A stretch of 26,987 bases of DNA from Lachnospiraceae bacterium (GCA_030825115.1 JAPJQL010000044.1:1-26987); one strand, 5' to 3'. Shown: positions 1 to 7,597, counted from the first letter of the stretch. The notes: a model not told the origin generated them from the letters alone. A program made the numbers and translations.

Positions 1-159
1 GGTGGGATGCTATTTTTGCTACCAAAGATTCTAGTGCTAACTTCGAAAGACGGGTATGTAAAAGTGGTGGTTCCATACTCGGAGAACCGGAAAAATCAGG
101 TGGCAGTGGGACGAATTGGCAAAAATCTCACAGAAGAAATCCTCACACTCGAAGAATAG
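1..159 (+). CDS. C-terminal end of an unidentified protein (5' end outside the window)
   Basis: Frame 1 is open from the first base to a TAG stop and gives about 52 residues. They include a basic, beta-rich stretch (YVKVVVPYSENRKNQVAVG) and end in an acidic LTLEE tail. I do not recognise the family. In many Firmicutes the gene before ireB is alaS, but this tail does not look like the end of alanyl-tRNA synthetase. An internal ATG at position 7 exists without a convincing ribosome binding site, so a truncated longer gene is the simplest reading. It could also be a chance open frame. Confidence 0.35.
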   Translation, partial: GGMLFLLPKILVLTSKDGYVKVVVPYSENRKNQVAVGRIGKNLTEEILTLEE

Positions 160-172
160 GCAAAAATTCCTC

Positions 173-201
173 TTGCGGAATTGGACAGAGTGGTATAGAA
201 T
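173..201 (+). promoter_or_regulatory. Probable sigma-A promoter for the ireB-ruvX gene block
   Basis: A TTGCGG -35 hexamer (173-178) and a TAGAAT -10 hexamer (196-201) are separated by 17 bases. They lie 31 bases before the ireB start and just after the preceding stop. The overlapping TATAGA (194-199) would give a less favourable 15-base spacer. The match is by eye only. Confidence 0.45.
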
Positions 202-231
202 AGAGAAGAATAGTTAAAGGACGTGACGAAC

Positions 232-492
232 ATGGGCGAAATTCATAACACACAGTTTTTTAATGCGGTACAGGAGAATAAGATGGATGTAAGCCAGGTA
301 TTGGAGCAGGTTTATGTTGCCCTGACTGAGAAGGGCTACAATCCGATCAACCAGATTGTAGGATATATCATGTCAGGAGACCCGACCTATATTACCAGCC
401 ATAAGAGCGCCAGAAGCCTGATCATGAAAGTAGAGCGGGATGAGATTCTGGAAGAGCTGATGACCGTTTATATTGATGCGAAGCTGAAATGA
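232..492 (+). CDS. ireB: IreB family regulatory protein (UPF0297)
   Basis: This 86-residue protein carries the UPF0297 signature: EKGYNPINQIVGYIMSGDPTYI followed by a conserved ARSLIMKVERDEILEEL helix. IreB in Enterococcus and its homologue ReoM in Listeria are small cytoplasmic substrates of PASTA Ser/Thr kinases that control cell-wall synthesis and cephalosporin tolerance, in Listeria through turnover of MurA. The start is placed at ATG 232 because AAAGGA (216-221) sits 10 bases upstream. The alternative GTG at 223 would abut that site. The gene precedes ruvX and a DUF1292 gene, the same order as yrzL-yrrK-yrzB in Bacillus, which supports the call. Confidence 0.93.
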   Translation: MGEIHNTQFFNAVQENKMDVSQVLEQVYVALTEKGYNPINQIVGYIMSGDPTYITSHKSARSLIMKVERDEILEELMTVYIDAKLK

Positions 493-544
493 TCACAAAG
501 ATATGATATGTATGATATGGTAACAAAGGAGGGCTGTCAGTCTT

Positions 545-643
545 ATGCGTCCAAAAGGCTGGCAGTCTGTGTATATTGGCGGAAAGTTCAGTTGGCAGGG
601 ATGGAACCAGCTGGTTTTTGCGTGTACAGATTCGCCGGTCTGA
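545..643 (+). CDS. Possible 32-residue small ORF between ireB and ruvX
   Basis: The gap between ireB and ruvX (493-686) holds a very good ribosome binding site, AAGGAGGG at 526-533, with ATG 545 eleven bases downstream. The frame reads MRPKGWQSVYIGGKFSWQGW and stops at 641-643. Three of 32 residues are Trp. The stop lies in the loop of a weak TTCG/CGAA hairpin followed by seven T. I recognise no family. It could be a leader peptide, a genuine microprotein or chance. Confidence 0.2.
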   Translation: MRPKGWQSVYIGGKFSWQGWNQLVFACTDSPV

Positions 644-686
644 CGAAGTTTTTTTACAATCAGGACATGGAAATGGAGACGAACGC

Positions 687-1106
687 ATGAGGATTATGGG
701 GCTGGACTATGGCTCGAAGACCGTGGGCGTGGCAGTCTGCGATCCACTGGGCATTACGGCGCAGGGAATCGAGACCGTGACGCGCAAAGAAGAGAATAAA
801 CTCCGCAAAACCCTGGCAAGGATCGAAGCATTGATTGCAGAATACCAGATTGAAACCATTGTTTTGGGTTATCCTAAGAATATGGATGATTCAATCGGAG
901 AACGTGCGGTGAAGACAGAGGAATTTCGGGACATGCTGGTGCGCAGGACCGGACTTCCTGTCGTGTTATGGGATGAGCGTCTGACAACTATTGAGGCAAA
1001 TGAGATACTGATGGAGAGCGGCGTCCGCAGGGAAGACCGCAAAAAAGTGATTGATAAGATTGCAGCGACATTGATCCTGCAGTCCTATCTGAATTCTTTA
1101 TCTTGA
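687..1106 (+). CDS. ruvX: RuvX/YqgF-type Holliday junction resolvase-like nuclease
   Basis: The protein has 139 residues, the normal length for the YqgF family. It has an RNase H-like fold with the opening GLDYGSKTVGVAVCDPLG (catalytic Asp in GLDYG), a central GYPKNMDDSIGERA segment, WDERLTT with an acidic residue, and a closing IDKIAATLILQSYL helix. YqgF proteins act in 16S rRNA 5'-end maturation and have also been described as Holliday junction resolvases. An upstream extension of the open frame exists, but ATG 687 is chosen because GGAG (675-678) sits about 8 bases before it and the protein then starts at the conserved first strand. It forms a block with ireB and the DUF1292 gene. Confidence 0.95.
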   Translation: MRIMGLDYGSKTVGVAVCDPLGITAQGIETVTRKEENKLRKTLARIEALIAEYQIETIVLGYPKNMDDSIGERAVKTEEFRDMLVRRTGLPVVLWDERLTTIEANEILMESGVRREDRKKVIDKIAATLILQSYLNSLS

Positions 1107-1124
1107 AGGAACAGGAGAAAAAAC

Positions 1125-1403
1125 GTGGCGCAGGAAGAGAAGATTACATTAGAGACAGATGCCGGGGAACTGGTGGATTTTTATGTGTTGGAAGAGACCC
1201 GGATCAACGGGATGAATTATTTGCTGGTGACGGATTCCGAGGAGGATGACGAAGAGGGCGAATGCTATATCTTAAAGGACGTATCTAAGCCGGAGGACAG
1301 CGAGGCTGTCTATGAGTTTGTGGAAAATGATGATGAGATGGATTATCTCTACCGCATCTTCACCGAATTGCTGGAGGATATGGAGGTAGAGATTCAGAAG
1401 TAG
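1125..1403 (+). CDS. DUF1292 family protein (YrzB-like)
   Basis: The 92 residues are strongly acidic, with the pattern ITLETDAGELVDFYVLEETRINGMNYLLVTDSEEDDEEGECYILKD, typical of DUF1292. The molecular function of the family is unknown. The start is GTG 1125, with GGAG at 1114-1117 at suitable distance. It lies 18 bases after ruvX, the position of yrzB after yrrK in Bacillus, and is probably co-transcribed. Confidence 0.9.
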   Translation: MAQEEKITLETDAGELVDFYVLEETRINGMNYLLVTDSEEDDEEGECYILKDVSKPEDSEAVYEFVENDDEMDYLYRIFTELLEDMEVEIQK

Positions 1404-1454
1404 GGCCGTAACAGGGGAAGATACGGAACAGATACCGGAAGTTTGGGGAAATAT

Positions 1455-1952
1455 ATGGATCAGAAACGTTTTAAAGAGATGCTCAGGGAAAAAGGGCTGA
1501 AAGTCACAAACCAGCGGCTGATGGTGCTGGAGACGATGGCAGAGCACCCGGGAGAGCATCTGGCAGCAGAAGAAATCTATGAATTAGTGAGAAAACAGTA
1601 CCCGGAGATTGGGCTGGCTACGATTTACCGTACCGTCCAGGTTCTGGTGGATCTGCATGTGATCGACAAGGTTACCCTGGACGACGGGTTTGCACGATAT
1701 GAGCTGGAAGAGACAGGCGACGACCGCCATCACCGCCATCACCATGCCATCTGCCAGAAATGCGGAGCCGTGCTGTCTTTTGAGGACGACCTTCTCGACA
1801 CACTGGAGCAGGCATTGTATATGACGGAAGGGTTTACCGTGACAGACCATGAGGTGAAGCTGTACGGTTACTGTAAAAAATGTGCAGAGTTGCTGCCGGA
1901 GGGGGAAGAGACTGCCTGCACAGACACAGCCGGGAAGCCGGATCAGAAATAA
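1455..1952 (+). CDS. Fur/PerR family metal-dependent transcriptional regulator
   Basis: The 165-residue protein has the Fur layout. An N-terminal winged helix (residues about 1-80) contains GLKVTNQRLMVLETM and the recognition-helix signature GLATIYRTVQVL. The C-terminal dimerisation domain has a His-rich metal site (HHRHHH, residues 92-97) and two structural-zinc CxxC pairs, C100/C103 and C140/C143. Which metal or signal it senses (Fur, PerR or Zur type) cannot be decided from motifs. ATG 1455 is preferred over an in-frame TTG at 1443 because GGGG at 1445-1448 is well spaced for it. A short acidic, Thr-rich tail follows the last CxxC. The gene sits between the DUF1292 gene and RNase J and may be read through from upstream. 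B. subtilis has no Fur gene at this position. Confidence 0.93.
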   Translation: MDQKRFKEMLREKGLKVTNQRLMVLETMAEHPGEHLAAEEIYELVRKQYPEIGLATIYRTVQVLVDLHVIDKVTLDDGFARYELEETGDDRHHRHHHAICQKCGAVLSFEDDLLDTLEQALYMTEGFTVTDHEVKLYGYCKKCAELLPEGEETACTDTAGKPDQK

Positions 1953-2014
1953 GACCGGATTTTGGCACGATTATGAAAATATGGAACAGAACATAGAAAT
2001 AAAAAATGAAATTT

Positions 2015-2020
2015 GGAGGT
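2015..2020 (+). promoter_or_regulatory. Ribosome binding site that sets a TTG start for RNase J
   Basis: GGAGGT sits six bases before TTG 2027, which is in frame with RNase J. The upstream in-frame ATG at 2006 has no such site, and the GGAGGT would lie inside its coding region. The TTG start also removes seven residues (MKFGGIN) that look like a translated ribosome binding site. Confidence 0.75.
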
Positions 2021-2026
2021 ATCAAT

Positions 2027-3703
2027 TTGAAATCAAAACAGGATAAATCAGGGACAAAAGTAAAGATCATACCGCTTGGCGGTCTGGAACAGATTGGAAT
2101 GAACATAACGGCGTTTGAATATGAGGACAGCATCATTGTGGTGGACTGCGGTCTTGCTTTCCCGACGGACGACATGCTGGGGATCGACCTGGTCATCCCG
2201 GATGTGACCTATCTGGAGCGCAATATCGACAAGGTGAAGGGCTTTGTCATCACCCATGGGCATGAGGATCATATCGGCGCCCTTCCTTACATTCTCCAGA
2301 AGATCAATGTCCCGGTATATGGCACCAAGCTGACTATCGGGCTGATCGAGAACAAGCTGAAAGAGCACAACCTCATGAAGAGCACCAAGAGAAAGGTGAT
2401 CAAGCATGGCCAGTCCATCAATCTGGGCGTGTTCCGGATCGAGTTCATCAAGACGAACCACAGTATCGCCGACGCGGCGGCCCTTGCCATCTTTACCCCG
2501 GCGGGCATCATCGTCCACACCGGCGACTTTAAGATCGACTATACACCGGTATTTGGCGATTCCGTAGATCTGCAGAGATTTGCAGAGCTGGGCAAAAAAG
2601 GCGTTCTGGCTCTCTTAAGCGACAGTACCAACGCGATCCGCCCCGGCTTTACGGCTTCTGAGCGAACCGTCGGAAAGACGTTTGACGCGATCTTTGCAGA
2701 GCATAAGAGCAACCGGATCATCGTGGCGACCTTTGCCTCCAACGTAGACCGTGTACAGCAGATCATCAATTCCGCTTATAAATACGGCAGGAAAGTCGTA
2801 GTGGAAGGGCGCAGCATGGTCAATGTCATCGGGACCGCAAGCGAACTGGGCTATATCAATATTCCGGACGGCACACTGATCGACATTGAGCATCTGAAGA
2901 ATTATACGGACGAGCAGACCGTTCTGATCACCACCGGAAGCCAGGGCGAATCCATGGCGGCGCTGTCCCGTATGGCGTCCAACCTGCACCGGAAGGTATC
3001 GATCAAACCGAACGATGTGGTGATCTTCAGCTCCACACCGATCCCGGGCAATGAAAAAGCGGTGTCCAAGGTGATCAACGAGCTGTCGATGAAGGGGGCA
3101 GAGGTGATCTTCCAGGATACCCATGTATCGGGACATGCCTGCCAGGAAGAACTGAAGCTGATCTATTCCCTGCTGCATCCGCGCTATGCGCTGCCGGTGC
3201 ACGGAGAGTACCGCCATCTGGTGGCAAACCGGGGACTGGCGATATCGATGGGAATTCCGAAAGAGAATACGCTGATCATGTCCTCCGGCGATGTGGTGGA
3301 GATCTGTGAGGATTCCTGCAAGGTTGTGGACCATGTACAGCATGGCGGCATCCTCGTAGACGGGCTTGGCGTCGGCGACGTTGGCAATATCGTCCTCAGG
3401 GACCGTCAGAACCTGGCGCAGAACGGCATCATCATCGTCGTGCTGACGCTGGAAAAATACAGCAACCAACTGCTTGCAGGACCGGATATCGTATCCCGCG
3501 GCTTTGTATATGTGCGGGAGTCGGAAGACCTGCTTGACGAGGCAAAACGGATCGTGGACGATGCCGTGGAGGACTGCCTGCAGCGCCATGTGACCGACTG
3601 GGGTAAGATTAAGAACATCATCCGTGACAGCCTGAGTGATTTCCTCTGGAAACGGATGAAGCGAAACCCGATGATCCTGCCGATTATCATGGAAGTGGAG
3701 TGA
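2027..3703 (+). CDS. rnj: Ribonuclease J
   Basis: The protein has 558 residues, the usual length for RNase J. It is a metallo-beta-lactamase/beta-CASP nuclease with 5'-to-3' exonuclease and endonuclease activity in mRNA decay and rRNA processing. Visible motifs are the zinc site HGHEDH (residues 77-82), the HTGDFKID strand, the LLSDSTNA segment, the beta-CASP signature SGHA, HPRYALPVHGEYRH, and a C-terminal dimerisation region ending in FLWKRMKRNPMILPIIMEVE. The TTG start is chosen from the GGAGGT at 2015-2020. It lies 74 bases after the Fur gene and 32 bases before the MltG-like gene. Only one RNase J is in this window, so J1 versus J2 cannot be assigned. Confidence 0.95.
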   Translation: MKSKQDKSGTKVKIIPLGGLEQIGMNITAFEYEDSIIVVDCGLAFPTDDMLGIDLVIPDVTYLERNIDKVKGFVITHGHEDHIGALPYILQKINVPVYGTKLTIGLIENKLKEHNLMKSTKRKVIKHGQSINLGVFRIEFIKTNHSIADAAALAIFTPAGIIVHTGDFKIDYTPVFGDSVDLQRFAELGKKGVLALLSDSTNAIRPGFTASERTVGKTFDAIFAEHKSNRIIVATFASNVDRVQQIINSAYKYGRKVVVEGRSMVNVIGTASELGYINIPDGTLIDIEHLKNYTDEQTVLITTGSQGESMAALSRMASNLHRKVSIKPNDVVIFSSTPIPGNEKAVSKVINELSMKGAEVIFQDTHVSGHACQEELKLIYSLLHPRYALPVHGEYRHLVANRGLAISMGIPKENTLIMSSGDVVEICEDSCKVVDHVQHGGILVDGLGVGDVGNIVLRDRQNLAQNGIIIVVLTLEKYSNQLLAGPDIVSRGFVYVRESEDLLDEAKRIVDDAVEDCLQRHVTDWGKIKNIIRDSLSDFLWKRMKRNPMILPIIMEVE

Positions 3704-3735
3704 TTCGGTATACCAGATTCAGGAGATGACTTGCG

Positions 3736-4290
3736 ATGAGCCGGATAACGAAAGAAATCAACAAAATAACAGGGACGATCATTGGAATCTCAGGAAAGCT
3801 GATCTTGTACGCCGTGGTGATCCTGCTCTTATTTGAGGGGATTACCAGGGGGTATGCATTTGGCCATGATGTTTTTTACGCCACGGCTATGGAGGAACCG
3901 CCCGGTACATCAAAGGTAGTGACGATTCCAAAGGGATATACGACGGCGGAGGCCTGCGAGGTGTTGAAAAAAGCTGGGCTGATCGACAATGTGCCTGCTT
4001 TCCAGATCCAGAAGATGTTCTATGATTATGAGATTCATCCGGGGACATATGAGCTGAATACATCCATGACTACCAAAGAGATCCTTCAGGAACTGAACGT
4101 GGAGCCCGAGAAAGAGTCTGCCGAGGCGCCGGACGGCGCCTCGGCAGACGGGCCTGCAGCAGGTGAGCGCAATCTGACAGACGACGAGGCTCTGGATGTG
4201 CTGCTGGATGCCTATGGCAGGAATGCCGGGGAGTCAGGCCAGGATGACGGGGAAGATATCGATACCGGTTTGGAGGATGCCGCAGAGTGA
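3736..4290 (+). CDS. MltG-like membrane protein lacking the transglycosylase domain
   Basis: The 184 residues comprise a cytoplasmic N-terminus, one membrane segment (about residues 20-38), and an extracytoplasmic domain with the LysM-like start of MltG/YceG (KVVTIPKGYTTAEACEVLKKAGLIDN, then HPGTYELNTSMTTKEILQEL). An acidic, low-complexity tail (about 130-184) follows. Full MltG proteins are about 340-380 residues and carry a catalytic Glu domain, which is absent here. MltG cuts nascent glycan strands, so this copy is probably a binding or scaffold version. The position matches yrrL (mltG) before yrrM in Bacillus. Its TGA overlaps the start region of the next gene. ATG 3736 has AGGAGA at 3721-3726. 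Confidence 0.72.
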   Translation: MSRITKEINKITGTIIGISGKLILYAVVILLLFEGITRGYAFGHDVFYATAMEEPPGTSKVVTIPKGYTTAEACEVLKKAGLIDNVPAFQIQKMFYDYEIHPGTYELNTSMTTKEILQELNVEPEKESAEAPDGASADGPAAGERNLTDDEALDVLLDAYGRNAGESGQDDGEDIDTGLEDAAE

Positions 4291-4928
4291 TGGAACAGAA
4301 CAGGATTACCGATTATATCAACTCCCTGGATCGTGGGCATGGTCAGCTTTGTGACCGGATTGCCCGCGAAGCCAGGGAGGCTTTTGTGCCGATCATCCGA
4401 AAGGAGACAGCGGCATTTTTAAAAACGATGATTGCGTCTGTGAAGCCGATGAAGATCCTGGAGGTGGGGACTGCAGTGGGATATTCCGCCCTTTTGATGG
4501 CGCAGGTGATGCCAAAAGGGGCGCATATCACGACGATTGAAAAATACGAGCCGAGGATTTTGCTTGCCAGAGCCCATTTTAAAGAGGCAGGGATGGAACA
4601 GCGGATCACCCTGATCGAGGGGGATGCCGGCGAAATCTTAGACGGGCTTGCCGAGACCTATGATTTTATCTTCATGGATGCGGCGAAGGGACAGTATATC
4701 CACTGGCTGCCGCGGATCATGGATCTGCTGGCGCCGGGCGGCGTGCTGTTCTCGGACAACGTGCTCCAGGACGGCAATATCGTGGAGTCCCGGTTTGCGG
4801 TGGAGCGGCGGGACCGGACGATACACAGCCGTATGCGGGAATACCTGTATACGCTGAAACATATGGAGGAACTGGAGACCAGCATCATCCCGATCGGGGA
4901 TGGCGTGACGCTCAGTGTACGGAGATGA
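4287..4928 (+). CDS. trmR: tRNA 5-hydroxyuridine methyltransferase TrmR (YrrM-like O-methyltransferase)
   Basis: This is an approximately 213-residue class I SAM-dependent O-methyltransferase of the COMT-like family. Motif I reads ILEVGTAVGYSALLMA. An acidic ribose-binding position follows in TTIEKYEPR. The metal-binding Asp is in FIFMDAAKGQY, followed by GGVLFSDNVLQDG. YrrM of Bacillus (TrmR) methylates 5-hydroxyuridine at tRNA position 34 to 5-methoxyuridine. The adjacent U32 gene encodes the hydroxylation partner, which supports this specific assignment over a generic catechol methyltransferase. The start is either GTG 4287 (9 bases after GGAGGA at 4272-4277) or the adjacent in-frame ATG 4290. 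Both overlap the stop of the preceding gene, so the two are translationally coupled. Confidence 0.85.
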   Translation: MMEQNRITDYINSLDRGHGQLCDRIAREAREAFVPIIRKETAAFLKTMIASVKPMKILEVGTAVGYSALLMAQVMPKGAHITTIEKYEPRILLARAHFKEAGMEQRITLIEGDAGEILDGLAETYDFIFMDAAKGQYIHWLPRIMDLLAPGGVLFSDNVLQDGNIVESRFAVERRDRTIHSRMREYLYTLKHMEELETSIIPIGDGVTLSVRR

Positions 4929-4938
4929 GGAACGATTG

Positions 4939-6177
4939 ATGAGAAAGACAGAGTTGCTGATTCCGGCGGGCAGCCTTGACGTGCTGAAAACCGCCGTGAT
5001 CTATGGCGCTGATGCCGTGTATCTGGGCGGAGAAGCGTTCGGGCTGCGGGCAAAGGCGAAGAATTTTACGAACGAAGAGATTAAGGAAGGCATAGCGTTT
5101 GCACATGAACGCGGCGTCAAAGTCTATATCACGGCCAATATCCTGGCCCACAATGATGATCTGCCCGGAGTAGAGGCATATTTTGAAGAACTGAAGGAGA
5201 TCCGGCCGGATGCGCTGATCATCTCAGACCCCGGCGTATTTGCGATTGCAAGGCGTGTGATTCCCGACATGGAAATCCACATCAGCACCCAGGCAAACAA
5301 TACCAACTACGGGACATACCTGTTCTGGCATCAGCTGGGGGCAAAGCGGGTGGTGACGGCGCGGGAATTGTCCCTTTCCGAAATACGGGAGATCCGGGAC
5401 CACATTCCGGATGAGATGGAGATCGAGAGCTTCATCCATGGGGCGATGTGCATCTCCTATTCGGGGCGCTGCCTGCTCAGCAATTTTATGGTGGGCAGAG
5501 ATGCCAACCAGGGCGCATGTACCCATCCGTGCCGGTGGAAATATTCCCTGGTGGAGGAGAAGCGTCCGAACGAGTACATGCCGGTGTTTGAGAATGAACG
5601 GGGAACTTATATTTTCAACTCCAAGGATCTGTGCATGATTGAATACATCCCGGAGATGATGGAAGCGGGGATCGACAGCTTTAAGATCGAGGGGCGGATG
5701 AAGACGGCCCTGTATGTGGCGACGGTGGCGCGGACCTACCGCAAGGCGATCGATGATTACAACCGGGATCCGGAGCTTTACCGTGCTAACCTTGACTGGT
5801 ACCGCTCGGAGATTGGCAAATGCACATACCGGGAATTTACGACCGGTTTTTACTTTGGAAAGCCGGATTCCACGACCCAGATCTACGATAACAATACCTA
5901 TGTGAAGAACTACACCTATCTTGGGACGGTGGAAGAAGTCCGCGAAGACGGATGCTGCCGGATTACGCAGAAGAATAAATTTTCCGTCGGAGAGACGATT
6001 GAGGTCATGAAGCCGGACGGGCGAAACGTAGAGGCGGTTGTAAAAGCCATCTATGACACAGAAGGACAAAGCGTGGAGAGCGCGCCCCATTCCAAACAGG
6101 TGGTTTACGTGGATTTGGGAACGGAGCTTGAGGCGTATGATATCCTGCGGCGGAGCGAAGCCGACGGAGCTGCATAA
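4939..6177 (+). CDS. trhP: U32 family tRNA hydroxylation protein TrhP
   Basis: The 412-residue protein belongs to the U32 'collagenase-like peptidase' family. It opens with ELLIPAGSLDVLKTAVIYGADAVYLGG and has four Cys (C171, C178, C194, C198) in the family's GRC...CTHPCRW arrangement, which fits an iron-sulfur cluster. KIEGRMKTALYVA follows, then a C-terminal beta-barrel-like domain. YrrO/YegQ members (TrhP) carry out the prephenate-dependent hydroxylation of tRNA U34 to 5-hydroxyuridine, the substrate of TrmR. Bacillus has a pair, yrrN and yrrO, while only one long copy is seen here. ATG 4939 is chosen over the longer frame because the family begins at RKTELLIPAG and a GAGGAA precedes it. 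It starts 10 bases after trmR. Confidence 0.88.
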   Translation: MRKTELLIPAGSLDVLKTAVIYGADAVYLGGEAFGLRAKAKNFTNEEIKEGIAFAHERGVKVYITANILAHNDDLPGVEAYFEELKEIRPDALIISDPGVFAIARRVIPDMEIHISTQANNTNYGTYLFWHQLGAKRVVTARELSLSEIREIRDHIPDEMEIESFIHGAMCISYSGRCLLSNFMVGRDANQGACTHPCRWKYSLVEEKRPNEYMPVFENERGTYIFNSKDLCMIEYIPEMMEAGIDSFKIEGRMKTALYVATVARTYRKAIDDYNRDPELYRANLDWYRSEIGKCTYREFTTGFYFGKPDSTTQIYDNNTYVKNYTYLGTVEEVREDGCCRITQKNKFSVGETIEVMKPDGRNVEAVVKAIYDTEGQSVESAPHSKQVVYVDLGTELEAYDILRRSEADGAA

Positions 6178-6250
6178 ACCTTAATAAAAAGAATTGGAAA
6201 ATGATAACAAACCGTAAGGGAAAAGAAATACAATTTCCTCTCGTTTCCTG

Positions 6251-6256
6251 TATACT
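6251..6256 (+). promoter_or_regulatory. Possible -10 element before the SIMPL lipoprotein gene
   Basis: The 119-base gap after trhP is AT-rich and contains TATACT (6251-6256) 41 bases before the next start. No good -35 is found at 16-18 bases upstream, so promoter activity is uncertain. Nothing else stands out in the gap. Confidence 0.3.
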
Positions 6257-6296
6257 GCTGTTGTAAGGCAGAATATTGAGAAACGGGAGGATTTTT

Positions 6297-7061
6297 ATGA
6301 TGAAAAAACATATTGTAATGGTAGCATTCAGTGCGCTGTGCGCGCTTTTTCTGACAGCCTGCAATGGAGCGGCTGCACCGGCAGCAGGAGGAAACGCACA
6401 GATTCCGGGCAAGATCCAGGTCGAGAATACAGACCCGCAGGTGATCACGGTCAACGCATCCGAGAGTGTTAAGGTGGTCCCGGATATGGCGCAGGTCGTC
6501 TATGGAGTCAGAACCCAGAATGAGGAGGCGGGAAAATGCCAGGAAGAGGCGTCCGAGAAGATGAATCAGATCGTTGCTGCCTTGAAAGAGTTCGGGATCG
6601 AAGAAAAATCGATCCAGACTTCCAACTATGACTTAAGTCCGATGCAGGATTGGAAAAACAACGGAGAGATCATCGGGTACGAGATGTCGGCACAGGTCAC
6701 GGTCAGCGATATCCCCTTAGACCGGGTGGGCGATATCCTTTCCAGGTCGGTAACTGCGGGGATCAATCAGGTACAGTCCGTAACCTATCTCTCCAGCCAG
6801 TATGATGCAAGTTATCAGGAAGCGCTGAAAAAGGCGGTCGGATCGGCGCAGGAAAAAGCGCAGGCCCTGGCAGACGCCAGCGGAAGCACGCTCGGTCACG
6901 CGGTCAGGATTACCGAATATGGGAACAATCAGACAGCGCGGTATCAGAATGCATTGCGGTCTGTGGCCAAGGAAGAGATGGCGATGGGGGACAGCATGAT
7001 GATGATGCCGGGAGAGATCAGCGTGGAGGCGAATATCAGCGTGGAGTTTGCGATTCAGTAA
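6297..7061 (+). CDS. SIMPL-domain (DUF541) lipoprotein
   Basis: The 254-residue precursor has a type II signal peptide with lipobox LTAC (Cys22), so the mature protein should be lipid-anchored outside the membrane. The SIMPL domain spans residues about 48-254. It starts with ITVNASESVKVVPDMAQVVYGV, continues through the IQTSNYDLSPMQDW segment, and ends with EISVEANISVEFAIQ. The biochemical role of SIMPL/DUF541 proteins in bacteria is poorly known. GGGAGG (6285-6290) serves ATG 6297 or the adjacent ATG 6300. It appears to be a single gene bounded downstream by the stem-loop at 7126-7164. Confidence 0.88.
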   Translation: MMKKHIVMVAFSALCALFLTACNGAAAPAAGGNAQIPGKIQVENTDPQVITVNASESVKVVPDMAQVVYGVRTQNEEAGKCQEEASEKMNQIVAALKEFGIEEKSIQTSNYDLSPMQDWKNNGEIIGYEMSAQVTVSDIPLDRVGDILSRSVTAGINQVQSVTYLSSQYDASYQEALKKAVGSAQEKAQALADASGSTLGHAVRITEYGNNQTARYQNALRSVAKEEMAMGDSMMMMPGEISVEANISVEFAIQ

Positions 7062-7125
7062 GGGAAGAGGCCGGGCGGGACTTTACAATTAAAAATGGTG
7101 TTACGACAAAAAAGAATTCTAAAGA

Positions 7126-7164
7126 AAGGGACTGTGCTGGATTGCATTTTCAGCACAGTCCCTT
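7126..7164. terminator. Strong stem-loop, probable (possibly bidirectional) terminator
   Basis: AAGGGACTGTGCTG (7126-7139) pairs perfectly with CAGCACAGTCCCTT (7151-7164) across an 11-base loop. On the + strand the following bases (CCTGTCTTATAT) make only a poor U tract. On the - strand the flank is U-rich (TTCTTTAGAATTCTTTTTT). It separates the SIMPL gene from the 13-gene run that begins at 7298. The remaining gap to 7297 is AT-rich with a TAAAAT at 7240-7245 but no good -35. Confidence 0.7.
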
Positions 7165-7297
7165 CCTGTCTTATATGGATTTAAATATCGCTAAATCTGA
7201 CTTTTATATCAACTGACCTTTTCAAAGACCTCACCGTGATAAAATAATAAAAAAACCTGCTTAAAAATCAAGTGGGAAAAAGAAGGGGTGGGCATAC

Positions 7298-7597
7298 ATG
7301 ATGACGATTCAAAAAACACAGGAAGAAACCGCGCTGACACTTGCATTGGAGGGACGCCTGGATACGACGACTGCGCCGCAGCTGGAGGCGGAACTGAATA
7401 AAAGTCTGGAAGGGATCACCCGGCTGACGATGGACATGGCCGGTTTGGATTATCTTTCATCTGCGGGACTTCGTGTGATCCTGGCGGCACAAAAGAAGAT
7501 GAACAAACAGGGGGAACTGCTAATCTGCCACGTTAACGAAATGATTATGGAAGTATTCGAGGTGACGGGCTTTACGGATATTCTGACCATTGAATGA
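7298..7597 (+). CDS. STAS-domain anti-sigma-factor-antagonist-like protein
   Basis: The 99 residues form a single STAS domain: LEGRLDTTTAPQLEAEL, then LTMDMAGLDYLSSAGLRVILAAQKKM, then EVFEVTGFTDILTIE. The DYLSSAGLRV loop holds the serines (S54/S55, with S55 aligning to the RsbV phosphoserine) that a partner kinase would phosphorylate. In SpoIIAA/RsbV systems the dephosphorylated form binds the RsbW-like kinase and releases its target. This is the first gene of a long run that also encodes a free RsbW-like kinase (17962), a degenerate kinase tail on an ABC ATPase (9896) and a SpoIIE-type phosphatase (22852). No sigma factor is in the window, so the output is unknown. GGGG at 7284-7287 precedes ATG 7298, and an adjacent ATG at 7301 is equally possible. 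Confidence 0.92.
   Translation: MMTIQKTQEETALTLALEGRLDTTTAPQLEAELNKSLEGITRLTMDMAGLDYLSSAGLRVILAAQKKMNKQGELLICHVNEMIMEVFEVTGFTDILTIE

Noticed and set aside
1..159. C-terminus of alanyl-tRNA synthetase, expected from synteny
   Set aside because: The residues lack the Gly-rich GGGG...A(Q)AGG tail typical of AlaS, so the gene is left unidentified.
224..230. TGACGAA as a 0A box before ireB
   Set aside because: It is a seven-base degenerate match between the ribosome binding site and the start. It has no promoter context and is expected by chance.
576..686. N-terminal extension of ruvX
   Set aside because: The RNase H-like fold begins at the ATG at 687, which has its own ribosome binding site, and the extension is not family-like.
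508..690. 60-codon + strand frame between ireB and ruvX
   Set aside because: It has no ribosome binding site at its start, and the good site at 526-533 lies inside it. The translation shows no family features.
2615..3589. 324-codon open frame on the - strand
   Set aside because: It is antisense to RNase J and its translation has no family features. It is a by-product of codon composition.
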